From Globodera rostochiensis (Eukaryota; Nematoda; Chromadorea; Rhabditida; Heteroderidae): a DNA stretch of 64,000 nucleotides. The position numbers were made by a program, and so were the translations under genes. This document shows positions 9,267 to 18,500 of the stretch, one piece after another; position 1 is the first letter of the stretch; the number at the start of each line of letters is the position of its first letter. The DNA lies in NCBI GenBank assembly GCA_018350325.1, contig JAEVLN010000030.1, forward strand, positions 620,001-684,000, given 5' to 3'. The notes under the pieces were generated by a model that worked only from the letters and a program-made list of their open reading frames with translations, was not told the DNA's origin and made no database searches.

Positions 9267-10720
9267 TGGATGATTTTTATATTGTATTACCATCAAATAC
9301 ACCCTTTTCAGGAAACAAAACTTCAAAGTTTACTGTAAGACTACCAGAAACACTAGAATTAGACACAAGCTGGGCAGTTGCCCTTTCTTCGATAATTTAT
9401 CCCTATTCGTTTACAGCTCTCGGAATAGAAGGAAGAGAATTTATTAACGTCTTTGAAAAAGGAAAGACTGAAGGTTTAAAAATATACCTGCCAGATATGA
9501 ACTTTAAAACTGCAAGAGGGCTGGCAAAGAAAATTAACGAAGCATTTTCTCATTATTATGATTTGGAAAAACGACAAGGGAGAAGAAAAAGAGAGGCAAA
9601 ATCAAAGGAAGAGAGCACAGATAAGCAAATAGACTCTGCTAAAAGAGCATCCGGTCGAGCTTGGAAAGAGACTCAAGGATATGTTCAAAAAGCTAACAAT
9701 ATAATAACGCAAACAAGGCGTCTAATAGCAGAATCAAAAGAATTGAGTTCAAACTCACTAGAAGCTCCGGGTGTGAAGGAGTTGTTTGAAAAACTAGCAC
9801 AAAAGAGTACCAACTTTGAATCATTGTTTGAAGAAATTAACACGCTTTCTAAAGAAGTCGAAGGTGCTCAAAATAGTACTCTAGAATGTGTAGCTAAACA
9901 AGATCTTAAGGGGGCGAAAAAATTTGCAGACAAAGCAAAAGCTGCTGCAAGACATGTTAAGACCAAACAAATCGAAATAGCTAGAGAGCATGAAAATACT
10001 ACTGAGGAGGGATTTGCCGGACTTGTAACAAGAATAAATAAGACCATTGGAGTTTTCTTACAGCCTCAATCAGAAAATCTTAATAAAGATGCGCCGCAAC
10101 ACGCCGAAATTGAACCAGTCGAAGCACAGAGAGAAGAATCGGAACAAATAACAGGTGCACAGGAAGAAGAGGATCCTAAGGAGAAAATGTCAGAAGAAAC
10201 GCAAAAAGAGGAAAAATTTTATGAAGAAACCCAACCAAAAATTGCCGTCGTAGAAGATGTTGGTAATGATATATCTCCGCCTAGGCATATAGAATTTAAA
10301 TATGACACTGTTGATCAAAAATTTATTGCCCATCTAGATACTGCAATATCACATATTGAGTTGTCCGAACATTTAGCATATGTATTAGGCTTTAAAAATC
10401 GGGTGTTGCATCATGGTGATGAGGCTCCTTATATGCCAGATTTAACAGGTGGAGTAAGACAGATATATATTTATGCACCAAATCTGGTGGAAAACACTAT
10501 AATAGGCAACCGATTGGCACCACTTTTGCGAATCATTAATGTTGTTGGAGATCCGGGATCAATAAACGAGGTTATATATAGCACGGAATATTTTCATCGT
10601 TTACAATCAAAACGAATTACGGAAATTTCTGTAGAAATTTATACACCTTTTGGAGAATTAGTGAAATTTCATTGGGGAACGTGTATTCTCACCTTACATT
10701 TTAAGAAAACTATATTTTAA
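9266..10720 (+). CDS. Penton-like minor capsid protein with a long helical insertion
   Basis: 484 aa. The N-terminus (DFYIVLPSNT, residues 3-12, then a FTVRLPE strand and a WAVAL..I.YP motif) and the C-terminal segment from about residue 335 (RQIYIYAPNLVE, then PLLRIINVVGD) match the single-jelly-roll penton/minor capsid protein of Mavericks and adintoviruses. Between them, about residues 100-330 is highly charged and helical (Lys/Glu/Ala-rich, heptad-like), an apparent coiled-coil insertion I do not expect in the family. Role: five-fold vertices of the capsid. The ATG at 9266 shares a base with the integrase stop; upstream codons in this frame lack ATG. Confidence 0.85.
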   Translation: MDDFYIVLPSNTPFSGNKTSKFTVRLPETLELDTSWAVALSSIIYPYSFTALGIEGREFINVFEKGKTEGLKIYLPDMNFKTARGLAKKINEAFSHYYDLEKRQGRRKREAKSKEESTDKQIDSAKRASGRAWKETQGYVQKANNIITQTRRLIAESKELSSNSLEAPGVKELFEKLAQKSTNFESLFEEINTLSKEVEGAQNSTLECVAKQDLKGAKKFADKAKAAARHVKTKQIEIAREHENTTEEGFAGLVTRINKTIGVFLQPQSENLNKDAPQHAEIEPVEAQREESEQITGAQEEEDPKEKMSEETQKEEKFYEETQPKIAVVEDVGNDISPPRHIEFKYDTVDQKFIAHLDTAISHIELSEHLAYVLGFKNRVLHHGDEAPYMPDLTGGVRQIYIYAPNLVENTIIGNRLAPLLRIINVVGDPGSINEVIYSTEYFHRLQSKRITEISVEIYTPFGELVKFHWGTCILTLHFKKTIF

Positions 10721-10721
10721 A

Positions 10722-11081
10722 ATGACACATGTATTCTTTGATCCCCAGTCGGTGGATTGGTCATCATTTTTGGAAGCTCAAGTAGGAAGAGGCCAAAAAC
10801 AATATTTTGTTGGAAGCAAATATCAGCGAGGATTTGGATTCCTCGACAATGTTGTTCGTTTCTTAACACCAATAGCTAAAAATATTGCAACAGCTGCTGG
10901 TAACGAAGGAATTGCCGCAGGTCAACGGGTTTTAGGTGATATGGCCCACGGTAAAGTTTTAAAGGATGCCCTTAGGGAACATTCGAAACAGGGGCTTGAA
11001 AATCTCTCGAATAAATTCCAGCAATGTGGAAAAGGAAAGCGAACTAGGAAACAGGTTATTGATCAATTAACTTTCGTTTAA
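10722..11081 (+). CDS. pVI/pX-like minor virion protein
   Basis: 119 aa. It has a Gly/Phe-rich N-terminal half with YQRGFGFLDN (residues 34-43), followed by an amphipathic helical segment and a Lys/Arg-rich tail containing GKGKRTRKQ. This matches the small protein found between penton and hexon genes in adintoviruses and Mavericks, likened to adenovirus pVI/pX (membrane lysis or core condensation). It starts one base after the penton stop and precedes the major capsid gene, the usual order. I saw no clear GxG-type protease site, so processing by the element's protease remains open. Confidence 0.75.
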   Translation: MTHVFFDPQSVDWSSFLEAQVGRGQKQYFVGSKYQRGFGFLDNVVRFLTPIAKNIATAAGNEGIAAGQRVLGDMAHGKVLKDALREHSKQGLENLSNKFQQCGKGKRTRKQVIDQLTFV

Positions 11082-11087
11082 AAAAGG

Positions 11088-11096
11088 TATAAATAG
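11088..11096 (+). promoter_or_regulatory. TATA box ahead of the major capsid gene
   Basis: TATAAATAG starts 36 bp upstream of the capsid ATG and lies in a 42-bp gap between ORFs, so it is not constrained by coding. It is one of the better promoter candidates in the element. Confidence 0.6.
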
Positions 11097-11123
11097 AATT
11101 GCGTAGTTAATAATTAAAAGCTT

Positions 11124-12476
11124 ATGGCGACTTTAAAGAAAATTGACAAAACAAGTGAAGATGGTCTCGAAGGAGGCCTGGCACTATTCGATATTCCTCC
11201 TACCAATGTTGCGATAAACAAATCCAGTGTTCGGGAATTACTACCACTATCGGCTATAAATCAATCGGGCCCATATATTTTTAGATTATTTTCGGACAGC
11301 CAGTTTTGCGATCTTAATAAAACCTTTTTATTCCTATCAACATCAATAGAAAGAAAACAAAAGAATAATTGGATACCAATTACAAGCGCTAGCGACGCTG
11401 ACAAGCATGCCGGAGTTATTCAAAACTTTGGCCAAAGCTTTATAAAAACTTTAAAAATCAGTGTTTCCGGTGTGGAAATATATGATTCTGGCGTATATTA
11501 TGCATACCGGTCATATATGATGAACGAACTAGGATTTTCAGATGTTGTAAAGAGGGGGCTATATGAAGCAAATTGTTACTATGTTGATGAAACTGATCAG
11601 AATAATTATGAAAATGAAGGATTTAAAAACAGGGCATCTCGATTTGCAAACGGCGTTAATTGTGAAACTATGGTGAAACTAAATTTCGATTTGGGGCGTC
11701 AGCCCAATTTACTATTAAATAATTCCGATGTAATATTTAGCATATATCGTAATAGTGATGAATTTTTAATTTTGGCTCCGCCTTACAAACTAGAAAAAGA
11801 GATGCTGCCAAATCCTCATGAATTTCGGATTAGAGTAAATGACATTCGAATTTATGTGAAGACCGTTGATGTTGCTCAATCATTAAATAATGCTATCAGT
11901 AACCATTTGGAGATTACCCCGGCAAAATATCCAATGAGAAAAATAGAGATTAGAAGTCTTTTCCTGCCCGAAGGTACCTCCGATCTATCGCACAATGTTT
12001 TTACAAGCGTCATCCCTAGAAGGTTAATTATTGGGTTTGTTTCCACTGATGCATATACTGGTAATAAGGCTCTTTCGCCCTTTAAATTTGAACATGCAAA
12101 TATTCGATCGATTACTATTGAGGCAAATGGGTATACATTTCCCGGAGCACCATATTCATTTAATTTCAAAAATGGAAAATATGTGAGGGCTTTTGTTGAT
12201 ATGTACACCGGTCTAGGCATGGATGATGGCGACAGAACAATGTCAATAAATATGTCTAAATTTTTAGGTGGCTGGTGCTTCTTTGTAATACCAATGACTT
12301 CTACCCTTGATGACACTCCAGGATTTGAGCTTATACGAAATGGAACCACTAGTGTCAAGGCTCAATTTACTGAACCTATAAAAGCGGGGGGCTATGAGAT
12401 GATTGTTTTGGGAGAATTTGATTCAATATTATCGATCAATGCAAATCGCGTTATTTGTAGTGACGGAAGCATTTAA
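11124..12476 (+). CDS. Major capsid protein (hexon-like, double jelly roll)
   Basis: 450 aa, the usual length for Maverick capsid proteins. Landmarks include LALFDIPPTNVAI (residues 19-31), LPLSAINQSGPYIF (40-53), a NFGQSFIKTLKISVSGV strand pair and a YAYRSYM motif (about 126-132), all typical of the first jelly roll. The second half carries RRLIIGFV and NGYTFPG-type strands. Trimers would form the capsid shell. The ATG is preceded by a TATA box, and the stop overlaps the protease ATG (TAATG). Codon use is like its neighbours and no disruption is seen. Confidence 0.93.
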   Translation: MATLKKIDKTSEDGLEGGLALFDIPPTNVAINKSSVRELLPLSAINQSGPYIFRLFSDSQFCDLNKTFLFLSTSIERKQKNNWIPITSASDADKHAGVIQNFGQSFIKTLKISVSGVEIYDSGVYYAYRSYMMNELGFSDVVKRGLYEANCYYVDETDQNNYENEGFKNRASRFANGVNCETMVKLNFDLGRQPNLLLNNSDVIFSIYRNSDEFLILAPPYKLEKEMLPNPHEFRIRVNDIRIYVKTVDVAQSLNNAISNHLEITPAKYPMRKIEIRSLFLPEGTSDLSHNVFTSVIPRRLIIGFVSTDAYTGNKALSPFKFEHANIRSITIEANGYTFPGAPYSFNFKNGKYVRAFVDMYTGLGMDDGDRTMSINMSKFLGGWCFFVIPMTSTLDDTPGFELIRNGTTSVKAQFTEPIKAGGYEMIVLGEFDSILSINANRVICSDGSI

Positions 12477-12931
12477 TGAATTCTAACCAGGTAGACAGTA
12501 TCTTGTCAAACATTAAAGCAACTGAAAAAAATTTTATTGGTGTTTTTGCCTCCAATAATATTCCAAAAGTCCATAGAGGGAGAAAATATCCATATTGTTT
12601 TGTGGCTAATACGGGCAAAGCTGGCACAATTGGCGAGCATTGGGTGGCCTGTTTTGTTAGCTCGAATACTCAAATAGAGTATTTTGATTCGTTGGGTGAA
12701 CACCCAAATGAAGATTTGGGTGCATACCTTAACCAATTTGACAAAATTTTGTTTAATGAGCGTATTATTCAGCACCCGTTTTCAGATTCATGCGGTCATT
12801 TTTGTATTTATTTTTTGGCTGTTCGCTGTTCAGGAGTTCCATACTGCAAAGTCATGGATAACTTATATAAGACTCGCTCAATAGCTGATTTGTTAGTTAA
12901 AAAATTTGTTAGATCATTATGTTATCGTTAG
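12476..12931 (+). CDS. Adenain-like cysteine protease (Ulp1/C5 type)
   Basis: 151 aa. The catalytic set is visible: H55 in GEHWVACFV, D71 in IEYFDSLG, Q99 (oxyanion glutamine) and C106 in SDSCGHFC. This is the fold shared by adenovirus protease and SUMO proteases, in Mavericks responsible for cleaving capsid and core proteins during maturation. Length is close to the minimal catalytic domain. It overlaps the capsid stop by one base and the next gene by 13 bp. A TATAAAAG at 12377-12384, inside the capsid gene, could serve it but is 99 bp away. Confidence 0.95.
   Translation: MNSNQVDSILSNIKATEKNFIGVFASNNIPKVHRGRKYPYCFVANTGKAGTIGEHWVACFVSSNTQIEYFDSLGEHPNEDLGAYLNQFDKILFNERIIQHPFSDSCGHFCIYFLAVRCSGVPYCKVMDNLYKTRSIADLLVKKFVRSLCYR
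12864..12871 (+). promoter_or_regulatory. TATA box ahead of the membrane protein gene
   Basis: TATATAAG lies 55 bp before the ATG at 12919, inside the end of the protease gene. The same octamer precedes the PAZ gene, and its complement precedes the polymerase. Confidence 0.5.
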
Positions 12932-13854
12932 TAATTTTGGTTACAATATTTGTTCCAAGTGTCAGTGAAGAAATTAATGTGGAAATTTCCACGGATAGAC
13001 CGAACTTTTTTGACAATAAATATATTACAATTTCAAAACCCTCAACACTTGATAGATTGTTTGGCTTCGACCAAAATAGTTTGTGTATGATAAGCAGAGA
13101 CCTTAGGCTGGGATGGACTATTTCAATTCAGAAGATAAATTCTATTGAAAGAATTGGACCAACAAAGATCGATTTATATCAGGATTTTAGAGTTATGAAA
13201 CCCATGGCATGTTTTTACTTTAATGAACACACTTACCTTATTTTTAAAAATGTTAACACAAATGAAACATCTGTCATACGCGGTCATTATGAAAAAGTTT
13301 TGAAAAATTTTCCAACCGGTGACTTACGGTTTGATCACATCAGCAAAAGGCTCTTCATAATAAGATATGACAAAATCGATGAAATCAACATGAGCTCGTT
13401 TGAGAACTGGTGGCTTCACGATAGCCAGAAAGAGTTTGAAAAATTACATTTAGACCCGATTGGTGCAATACCTTCCGAGTACACCGATTTCCTAATAGTC
13501 GACAATCAGATTTATTTGATCAACAATAGAAAAGTTTATCGACATGCTCTAGGATCTAACGATATACTTCCAAAATTAATTTCACCTTCAAATTCCGACA
13601 AGTTCAACATTATGATATTTAAAGAGCTCAAACCGATAAACCTATCTAGTTCAAATGATTGGGTATATTTTTTATATGCTTTTGACGTGTTAATGTTTTT
13701 GCTTTGTATTTTTATTATTAAAAAATTGAAGCTAAGGAAAAAGAAGAATGATTCTTTAAACACCTCCGTGTTTTATTCATCAGATGATGAAAGAGTATAT
13801 AAGGAAGTGATTGAGACAATACGACCGCCTCAAAATGTGCACCAGTCTCATTGA
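12919..13854 (+). CDS. Type I membrane protein, candidate envelope or surface protein
   Basis: 311 aa. Visible parts are: an N-terminal signal peptide (about 1-16, cleavage after SVS), an ectodomain of about 230 residues with two cysteines (C56, C98) and N-glycosylation sites at N115, N157 and N241, a transmembrane helix (about 248-266), a KKLKLRKKK stop-transfer stretch, and a 40-residue acidic tail. Repeated strand-loop units (for example FYFNEHTYLIF, 99-109; DFLIVDNQIYLI, 190-201) look like beta-propeller blades. Nematode Mavericks are known to carry envelope fusogens at such positions, but this protein is shorter and I cannot place it in a fusogen family. Its start overlaps the protease and its end overlaps the PAZ gene. 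Confidence 0.7.
   Translation: MLSLVILVTIFVPSVSEEINVEISTDRPNFFDNKYITISKPSTLDRLFGFDQNSLCMISRDLRLGWTISIQKINSIERIGPTKIDLYQDFRVMKPMACFYFNEHTYLIFKNVNTNETSVIRGHYEKVLKNFPTGDLRFDHISKRLFIIRYDKIDEINMSSFENWWLHDSQKEFEKLHLDPIGAIPSEYTDFLIVDNQIYLINNRKVYRHALGSNDILPKLISPSNSDKFNIMIFKELKPINLSSSNDWVYFLYAFDVLMFLLCIFIIKKLKLRKKKNDSLNTSVFYSSDDERVYKEVIETIRPPQNVHQSH
13796..13803 (+). promoter_or_regulatory. TATA box ahead of the PAZ gene
   Basis: TATATAAG starts 39 bp upstream of the PAZ ATG, the same distance as between the TBP gene's own TATA box and its ATG. It is inside the tail-coding part of the membrane protein gene. Confidence 0.5.
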
Positions 13855-14188
13855 AATTTTATGCGAATTTAACAGGTGCGAGCCCCATGAGCTTGCACAA
13901 TTTTTAAAGAGAAGAAGAGTTGAAAATCTCAATTTTCTAAGAAATAACCCGCTGGTCACAACACATCTTAGGCATAACCAATTTATTTCACCGGACGGCA
14001 TCACTTTTAATGGTGCAAATAGGTTATTTGCATACAGGGGATTCCTTGGAGTAACAGTTGAGCAGCATTTGTACTCCAAACATCGAGTCAAATTAGACTA
14101 CCCGCAATTGCCTTGCATAGTGATGTATCAAAATAGTGGTCACCGAAATTATTTTCCCCTGGAACTTTTACAAAAATATTGCGGCTAA
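13835..14188 (+). CDS. Stand-alone PAZ-domain protein (Argonaute-type small-RNA 3'-end binder)
   Basis: 117 aa, essentially one domain. In order it shows an N-terminal helix (SLIEILCEF, 4-12), an Arg-rich loop, VTTH (41-44), DGIT (54-57), the PAZ core VTVEQHLYSKH (73-83), KLDYPQLPC (86-94) and NYFPLELL (105-112). These match Argonaute PAZ domains in order and spacing: the -V-QYF- helix, the L-YP-LPC strand and the YLP-EL ending. PAZ holds the 3' end of small RNAs. There is no N, MID or PIWI domain. One classic helix tyrosine is replaced by His (H78); the following Lys-His (82-83) is kept. Inferred role: sequestering host small RNAs. The ORF overlaps the membrane gene by 20 bp. The frame is open from 13811, but the first ATG is at 13835. 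Confidence 0.8.
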   Translation: MCTSLIEILCEFNRCEPHELAQFLKRRRVENLNFLRNNPLVTTHLRHNQFISPDGITFNGANRLFAYRGFLGVTVEQHLYSKHRVKLDYPQLPCIVMYQNSGHRNYFPLELLQKYCG

Positions 14189-14269
14189 CAGGTGCGGGCT
14201 TTCACTTTATCGTTCACACATCCTGATAGTCCCAATAATAATATTATTTTTAGTATTTATTTATTCATC

Positions 14270-14680
14270 GAAAAACAAAATAATCAAATCCAAAGCAAAA
14301 CATTAAAATCTCGTCGAATTATCCCCTTTGCACAGATCGGGGACGCAGTACATCTGTGCTTTCTGAGTCCCATGTCTAAACCTTTGCAACTCCCGCGTTT
14401 TTAAAAATGTTTTTTTACAATTTAAAAATTCAAAAAAAACTTACTCCAAATCGTTCTTGTATCCAAAGAGGCGGTCCATCTCCCGCCGTAGCTCAGCCTC
14501 CATTCTGGAACGCCTCAAATGCAGTTGTTTTGATTTTGTCCACATCCATGTATCCTCATCCTCGAATTTCATCACGTAGTCCAATCCCCCTCTTATAATT
14601 GTCCCATTCAGGCCGAATTGTGTTTTGTTAACTCTGGCAAAAATAAAAATTTTAAATCCCCGGGGGGGGGAAAAATTCCC
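14270..14680 (-). pseudogene. Decayed duplicate of the polymerase 3' end
   Basis: This segment aligns with 15597-15985, covering the last polymerase exon, the last intron and the start of the preceding exon, but carries many substitutions and indels that break the frame. The intron boundary and the phrase encoding the C-terminal region are still recognisable. It lies downstream of the intact polymerase terminator region on the minus strand. It probably arose by local duplication together with the flanking SINE-like repeats. An N at 14681 and a G run mark its edge. Confidence 0.8.
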
Positions 14681-14681
14681 N

Positions 14682-14900
14682 GTGGCCAAGTGGTTAGTGC
14701 TCTCCTCTCTCTCTCGCAGCTGCAGCGGGGGTTCGGATCCCCTCAGCAGCGGATGAATTTTTCGGATTAAAAATATTTTGGCAGAGTCAAAAAAGTCGCG
14801 CAGCTTCGCAAGTGAAATTTAAAGATTTAAATTTCGAAAAAAGTCGCGCAGGGTGCGCGAGTACCTTGCGCAGTGAAAAAAAATAAATAAAAATTAAAAT
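14682..14900 (+). repeat. tRNA-derived SINE-like element, copy 1
   Basis: It begins GTGGCCAAGTGGTTAG. A polymerase III A box (TGGCCAAGTGG, 14683-14693) and B box (GGTTCGGATCC, 14730-14740) are 36 bp apart, separated by a CT-rich tract. The body holds repeated TCGCGCAG words and ends in an A/T-rich tail. The head resembles a degenerate serine/leucine-class tRNA but does not fold as a full tRNA by eye. A second copy at 15088 is nearly identical over about 210 bp. Confidence 0.75.
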
Positions 14901-15087
14901 AATCAAAATATTAAATATTAAATAAACTCGCGCAGCAAGCAGCTGCCTGCAGCGCCCCTTACTCGCGCAGGGGTGGCTGCAGACCCCCTCACTCAATACT
15001 GCAGTGGAGACTATTTGTTTATTCCCTTTGGCTGACGTCATTCTCCCCCATATAAGGGCAATAGTGGCCATTGCTCCCAATACACCA

Positions 15088-15320
15088 GTGGCCAAGTGGT
15101 TAGTGCTCTCCTCTCTCTCTCTCGCAGCGGCAGCGGGGGTTCGGCTCCCCGCAGCGGCGGATGAATTTTTCGGATTAAAAATATTTTGGCAGAGTCAAAA
15201 AAAAGTCGCGCAGCTTCGCAAGTGAAATTTAAAGATTTAAATTTCGAAAAAAGTCGCGCAGGGTGCGCGAGTACCTCGCGCAGTGAAAAAAAATAAATAA
15301 AAATTAAAATATTAAATAAA
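15088..15320 (+). repeat. tRNA-derived SINE-like element, copy 2
   Basis: Same structure as copy 1: A box 15089-15099, B box GGTTCGGCTCC 15138-15148, and a body with TCGCGCAG words. The sequence beyond 15320, up to about 15560, contains more TCGCGCAG units, then GC-rich DNA with no ORF. The two copies flank a 180-bp spacer and, with the polymerase duplicate, fill the gap between PAZ and polymerase. Confidence 0.75.
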
Positions 15321-15591
15321 GTCGCGCAGCAGAAATTTGCATAAAGTCGCGCAGTGCGCAAGATGCTCAAACGTCTTAAGATTTCGAAATTTAAAAAATT
15401 TAAAAAAGTCGCGCAGCAACCCTGCCAATAGGTTTAGGCTCTGGGACTCACTTGGCAAGGCCTCAGTTGGCCGGCGCTCACCTGGCTGGCTGGCGCTCAC
15501 TTGGCGCCCCACCCCCTCCATAGGTATGGGGGGCTACCGTACCCGGGGAAAAAGCAGGTAGTAACTACTTTTAATTTTTTTATATTCATCT

Positions 15592-18500
15592 TTATTCAGC
15601 AAAAAAAAAAAAATAATCAAATCCAAATGGCAAAACATTAAAATCCTCGTCGATAATCCCCTTCTGACAGATCGGCATGTACATCTTGTGTTTCTCCCTC
15701 GTCACGACCTTTGACTCCCGCGTTGGCCTAAAAGATGTTTTATAACAAATTTTAAAAAAAAAATTAAAAAAAACTTACCCAAAATCGTTCTTGTACACAA
15801 AGAAGGCCGGGTCCATCTCCTTTCCGTAGCTCAGCACCATCTTCTTGAACGCCTCATAATGCAGTGTCTTGTGATTATCCACATCAAATGTTATCCCTCG
15901 AATCTTCATCACGTAGTCCACATCCCCCGTCTTTTTGCTTCTCATCTTCAGGCCATACTGCTTCGCCCCGCCACAACAAAATTCTTCAATTTCGTAACCG
16001 CCATACTCCTCGCTCATCTGCCCGAGATACTTCCCCGTCGTAATCGGCTCCACATCTCTATCGTGCATAACAAATATACTGTCAGTATCCGTGTACAATA
16101 TTTCTCCCCCATTCCGTTCCGCCTCCTGCATATATTCCAACAATTTCAGCCGTGCCATACTCGTCGTCCACAAACTTATGATGATGTTGCTCGAACTATG
16201 TTCCGTGACGAAATCCTCCTTGTCCTTGTAAACAACACGTATTGCCCCATCCGAATACTCAACAATGTCGTGAATCTCAATCTTGTGGTCGCACACCAAT
16301 CGGTAAAACTCTGTTGCCTGATCAATCACCTTATTCTTGCACAACGAATTCCTCATTGAAAATTTCCCCTAAAAAAAATTTTTATGTAAATTCTGTAATT
16401 TTGCTAATTTTTTTTCTTACCCATAAACTATTCAACATCAGCTTACTGATGTACCGCAGGCCCGCATTCTTCTTCACTCTCTCCAAATCGATCTCAATTC
16501 CATACTTTTCCTTATATTCTTCTGCCCATTTCTTCTTCTGCTCCTCTGTCTCAACTCCTTTCGGAAAACCGCTTGCCTCCTCCTTCAATTTCAAAAACAA
16601 TCTCACATAGCCCTTGAACAAATCGTCGTTGTCCTCCCCATAGTGCCACGCCCTATAAAATCTGTCCACTGTGTACCCGCTTTCCAATGCTTTGGCCTAA
16701 AAATTTGTTATTAACCAAATTATTTTTAAATTTTTTCCTTACCAATTCAACACTTGTATACGTGGCAACATATCTCCTCTGAGCTTCATCATGGGGGCAC
16801 TTGTATTCACATCTCGTATTCTCCTTCTTAAAGCTTGATGCGCACCTCCAACACAGCGGAAACAATAATCTATCATCACACTTCAACTGCAACACCGGTA
16901 TTCTAAGCCCCTTCGGCGGGTTGACCCTCACTTTGTACAGCCCCTTGTACTTCAAATCATCCGGCTTTGTCCAGCTCACGTCAATTTCATCTCGCGTCGG
17001 TATAATAATGTCGGGCAGTCGTGTCGGATATGCTGTTTCGTAGTTCACTGCCGGGTACAAGCTCACAATATCGTAGATTGAAATCTTCTTCTTCTCATCG
17101 GCCTTTGCAAATAACTTCATTGGGCCCGTCCTCCCTCCCGCATATGCCATCCTCGGGTCAATTGGCCCCTTCTCGTTCCCTCTGTCCTCGAAAAATTCTT
17201 TCATCTCGGCATCCTTTTTCAACTCTTGCTCAATTTCGCAAGTCCAGACTTCCTCAACATCCAGCGTTTCCCGCAGCTCAGCCAACCGCTCCTGCGTTTC
17301 ATCATACAAATCTTGCGCTGCTCGTCCTCCAATCAATTGCGCCGTCGGGTCATAACATTTCAAACATCCGTGGATAAAACAGCCCATCACTTCAATACAT
17401 TTGCCTCTGCCGCTCACATTCTCAATATATCCGTCCAATTTGTATTTCCCGACTTGTTCCTCTCGCCCATTGCCCGCATGCTTAATGTCCACATTGTCTC
17501 GTTTACTCCTCCACTCCAAATATTTGATGGCGATTACGCTGGCCCTGTCACAGCGCTCATATCCCCTCTCCGGCACAATCGATAACTCCTCCTCTTGCAA
17601 AAACATGGCCTTGAAAATACTCATTGCAACACCAGCATTCGTACAGCTCCTCGGCAGCGGATCAAACCCTCCCGTAATGTCCTCGACCAAGATCCTCCGG
17701 AATTCAACTATCGACTTCAGCAAAATCTCCGTATCGTTTCGGCAATAATTCTTCAGCTCTTCGGGCAAATAAAACGGCGTCTCCTTGTTCTCGTTGTACC
17801 ATTTCTCAAATTTGTCGAATTTTTCCTTCTTCATCGATCCTGGCGAATAGTCTTCCATGGGCGGTAAGTGGGGCAGATGTGTTTTGTAATTCTCCTTCTT
17901 GTTGTAATAATACGGGAAAAACGGCTTCTCCTCGCAGTCCAGATTAAATGTCCCCTTCATCGCTTCAAGTTTTACCGGCATAAGCAAGCATGAGTCCCTC
18001 CATATCAGCATTGAGTGTTTCTTCGAGTTTTGCACCGTAAATTCGTAAATCTTCAGCCCATTAATCAGCGGCATCGGGCTCTTCCCGGCTCGGCAGAGGT
18101 AGTTAAACACGAAATGCCCATCAAATCTCCCGGCGTTGTGTGCGAATAGGTAGGTCTTGTACTTCTTATCAAATGCGGCTAAAATCCACTCCAAAAATTC
18201 CTTGGTCGGCTCCTGTCCCTCCGCTTCACTCCAGTCCTTTTCTCGCTCAATTCCACAAATCCGACAGTCTTTCCTGTTTCCGTCGTCACAACACTCGGTA
18301 CACGTCACTCTCGCCGAGATATAATTAATCACATGTTCCTTTTGGTCTCCTTTATAAGTCTTGTCCTGTGACGTCTCCGAATCCTAAAAATTTACATATT
18401 TTTCTGAAATCGGGATTACTATTGACTTACCCAAACAACAATCCTGTAGATATCCTTTTCCTCTTTGACCACGATCGGTTTGATGTAACAGCCTCGCTTC

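Noticed and set aside
14192..14404. 70-aa ORF after the PAZ gene
   Set aside because: It has no ATG at its start, is of low complexity, and its latter part lies on the decayed polymerase duplicate in the opposite strand.
14682..14760. Functional tRNA gene
   Set aside because: A and B boxes are present, but the sequence between them is a CT microsatellite and acceptor and anticodon stems do not pair. Two copies with a shared long body indicate a SINE.
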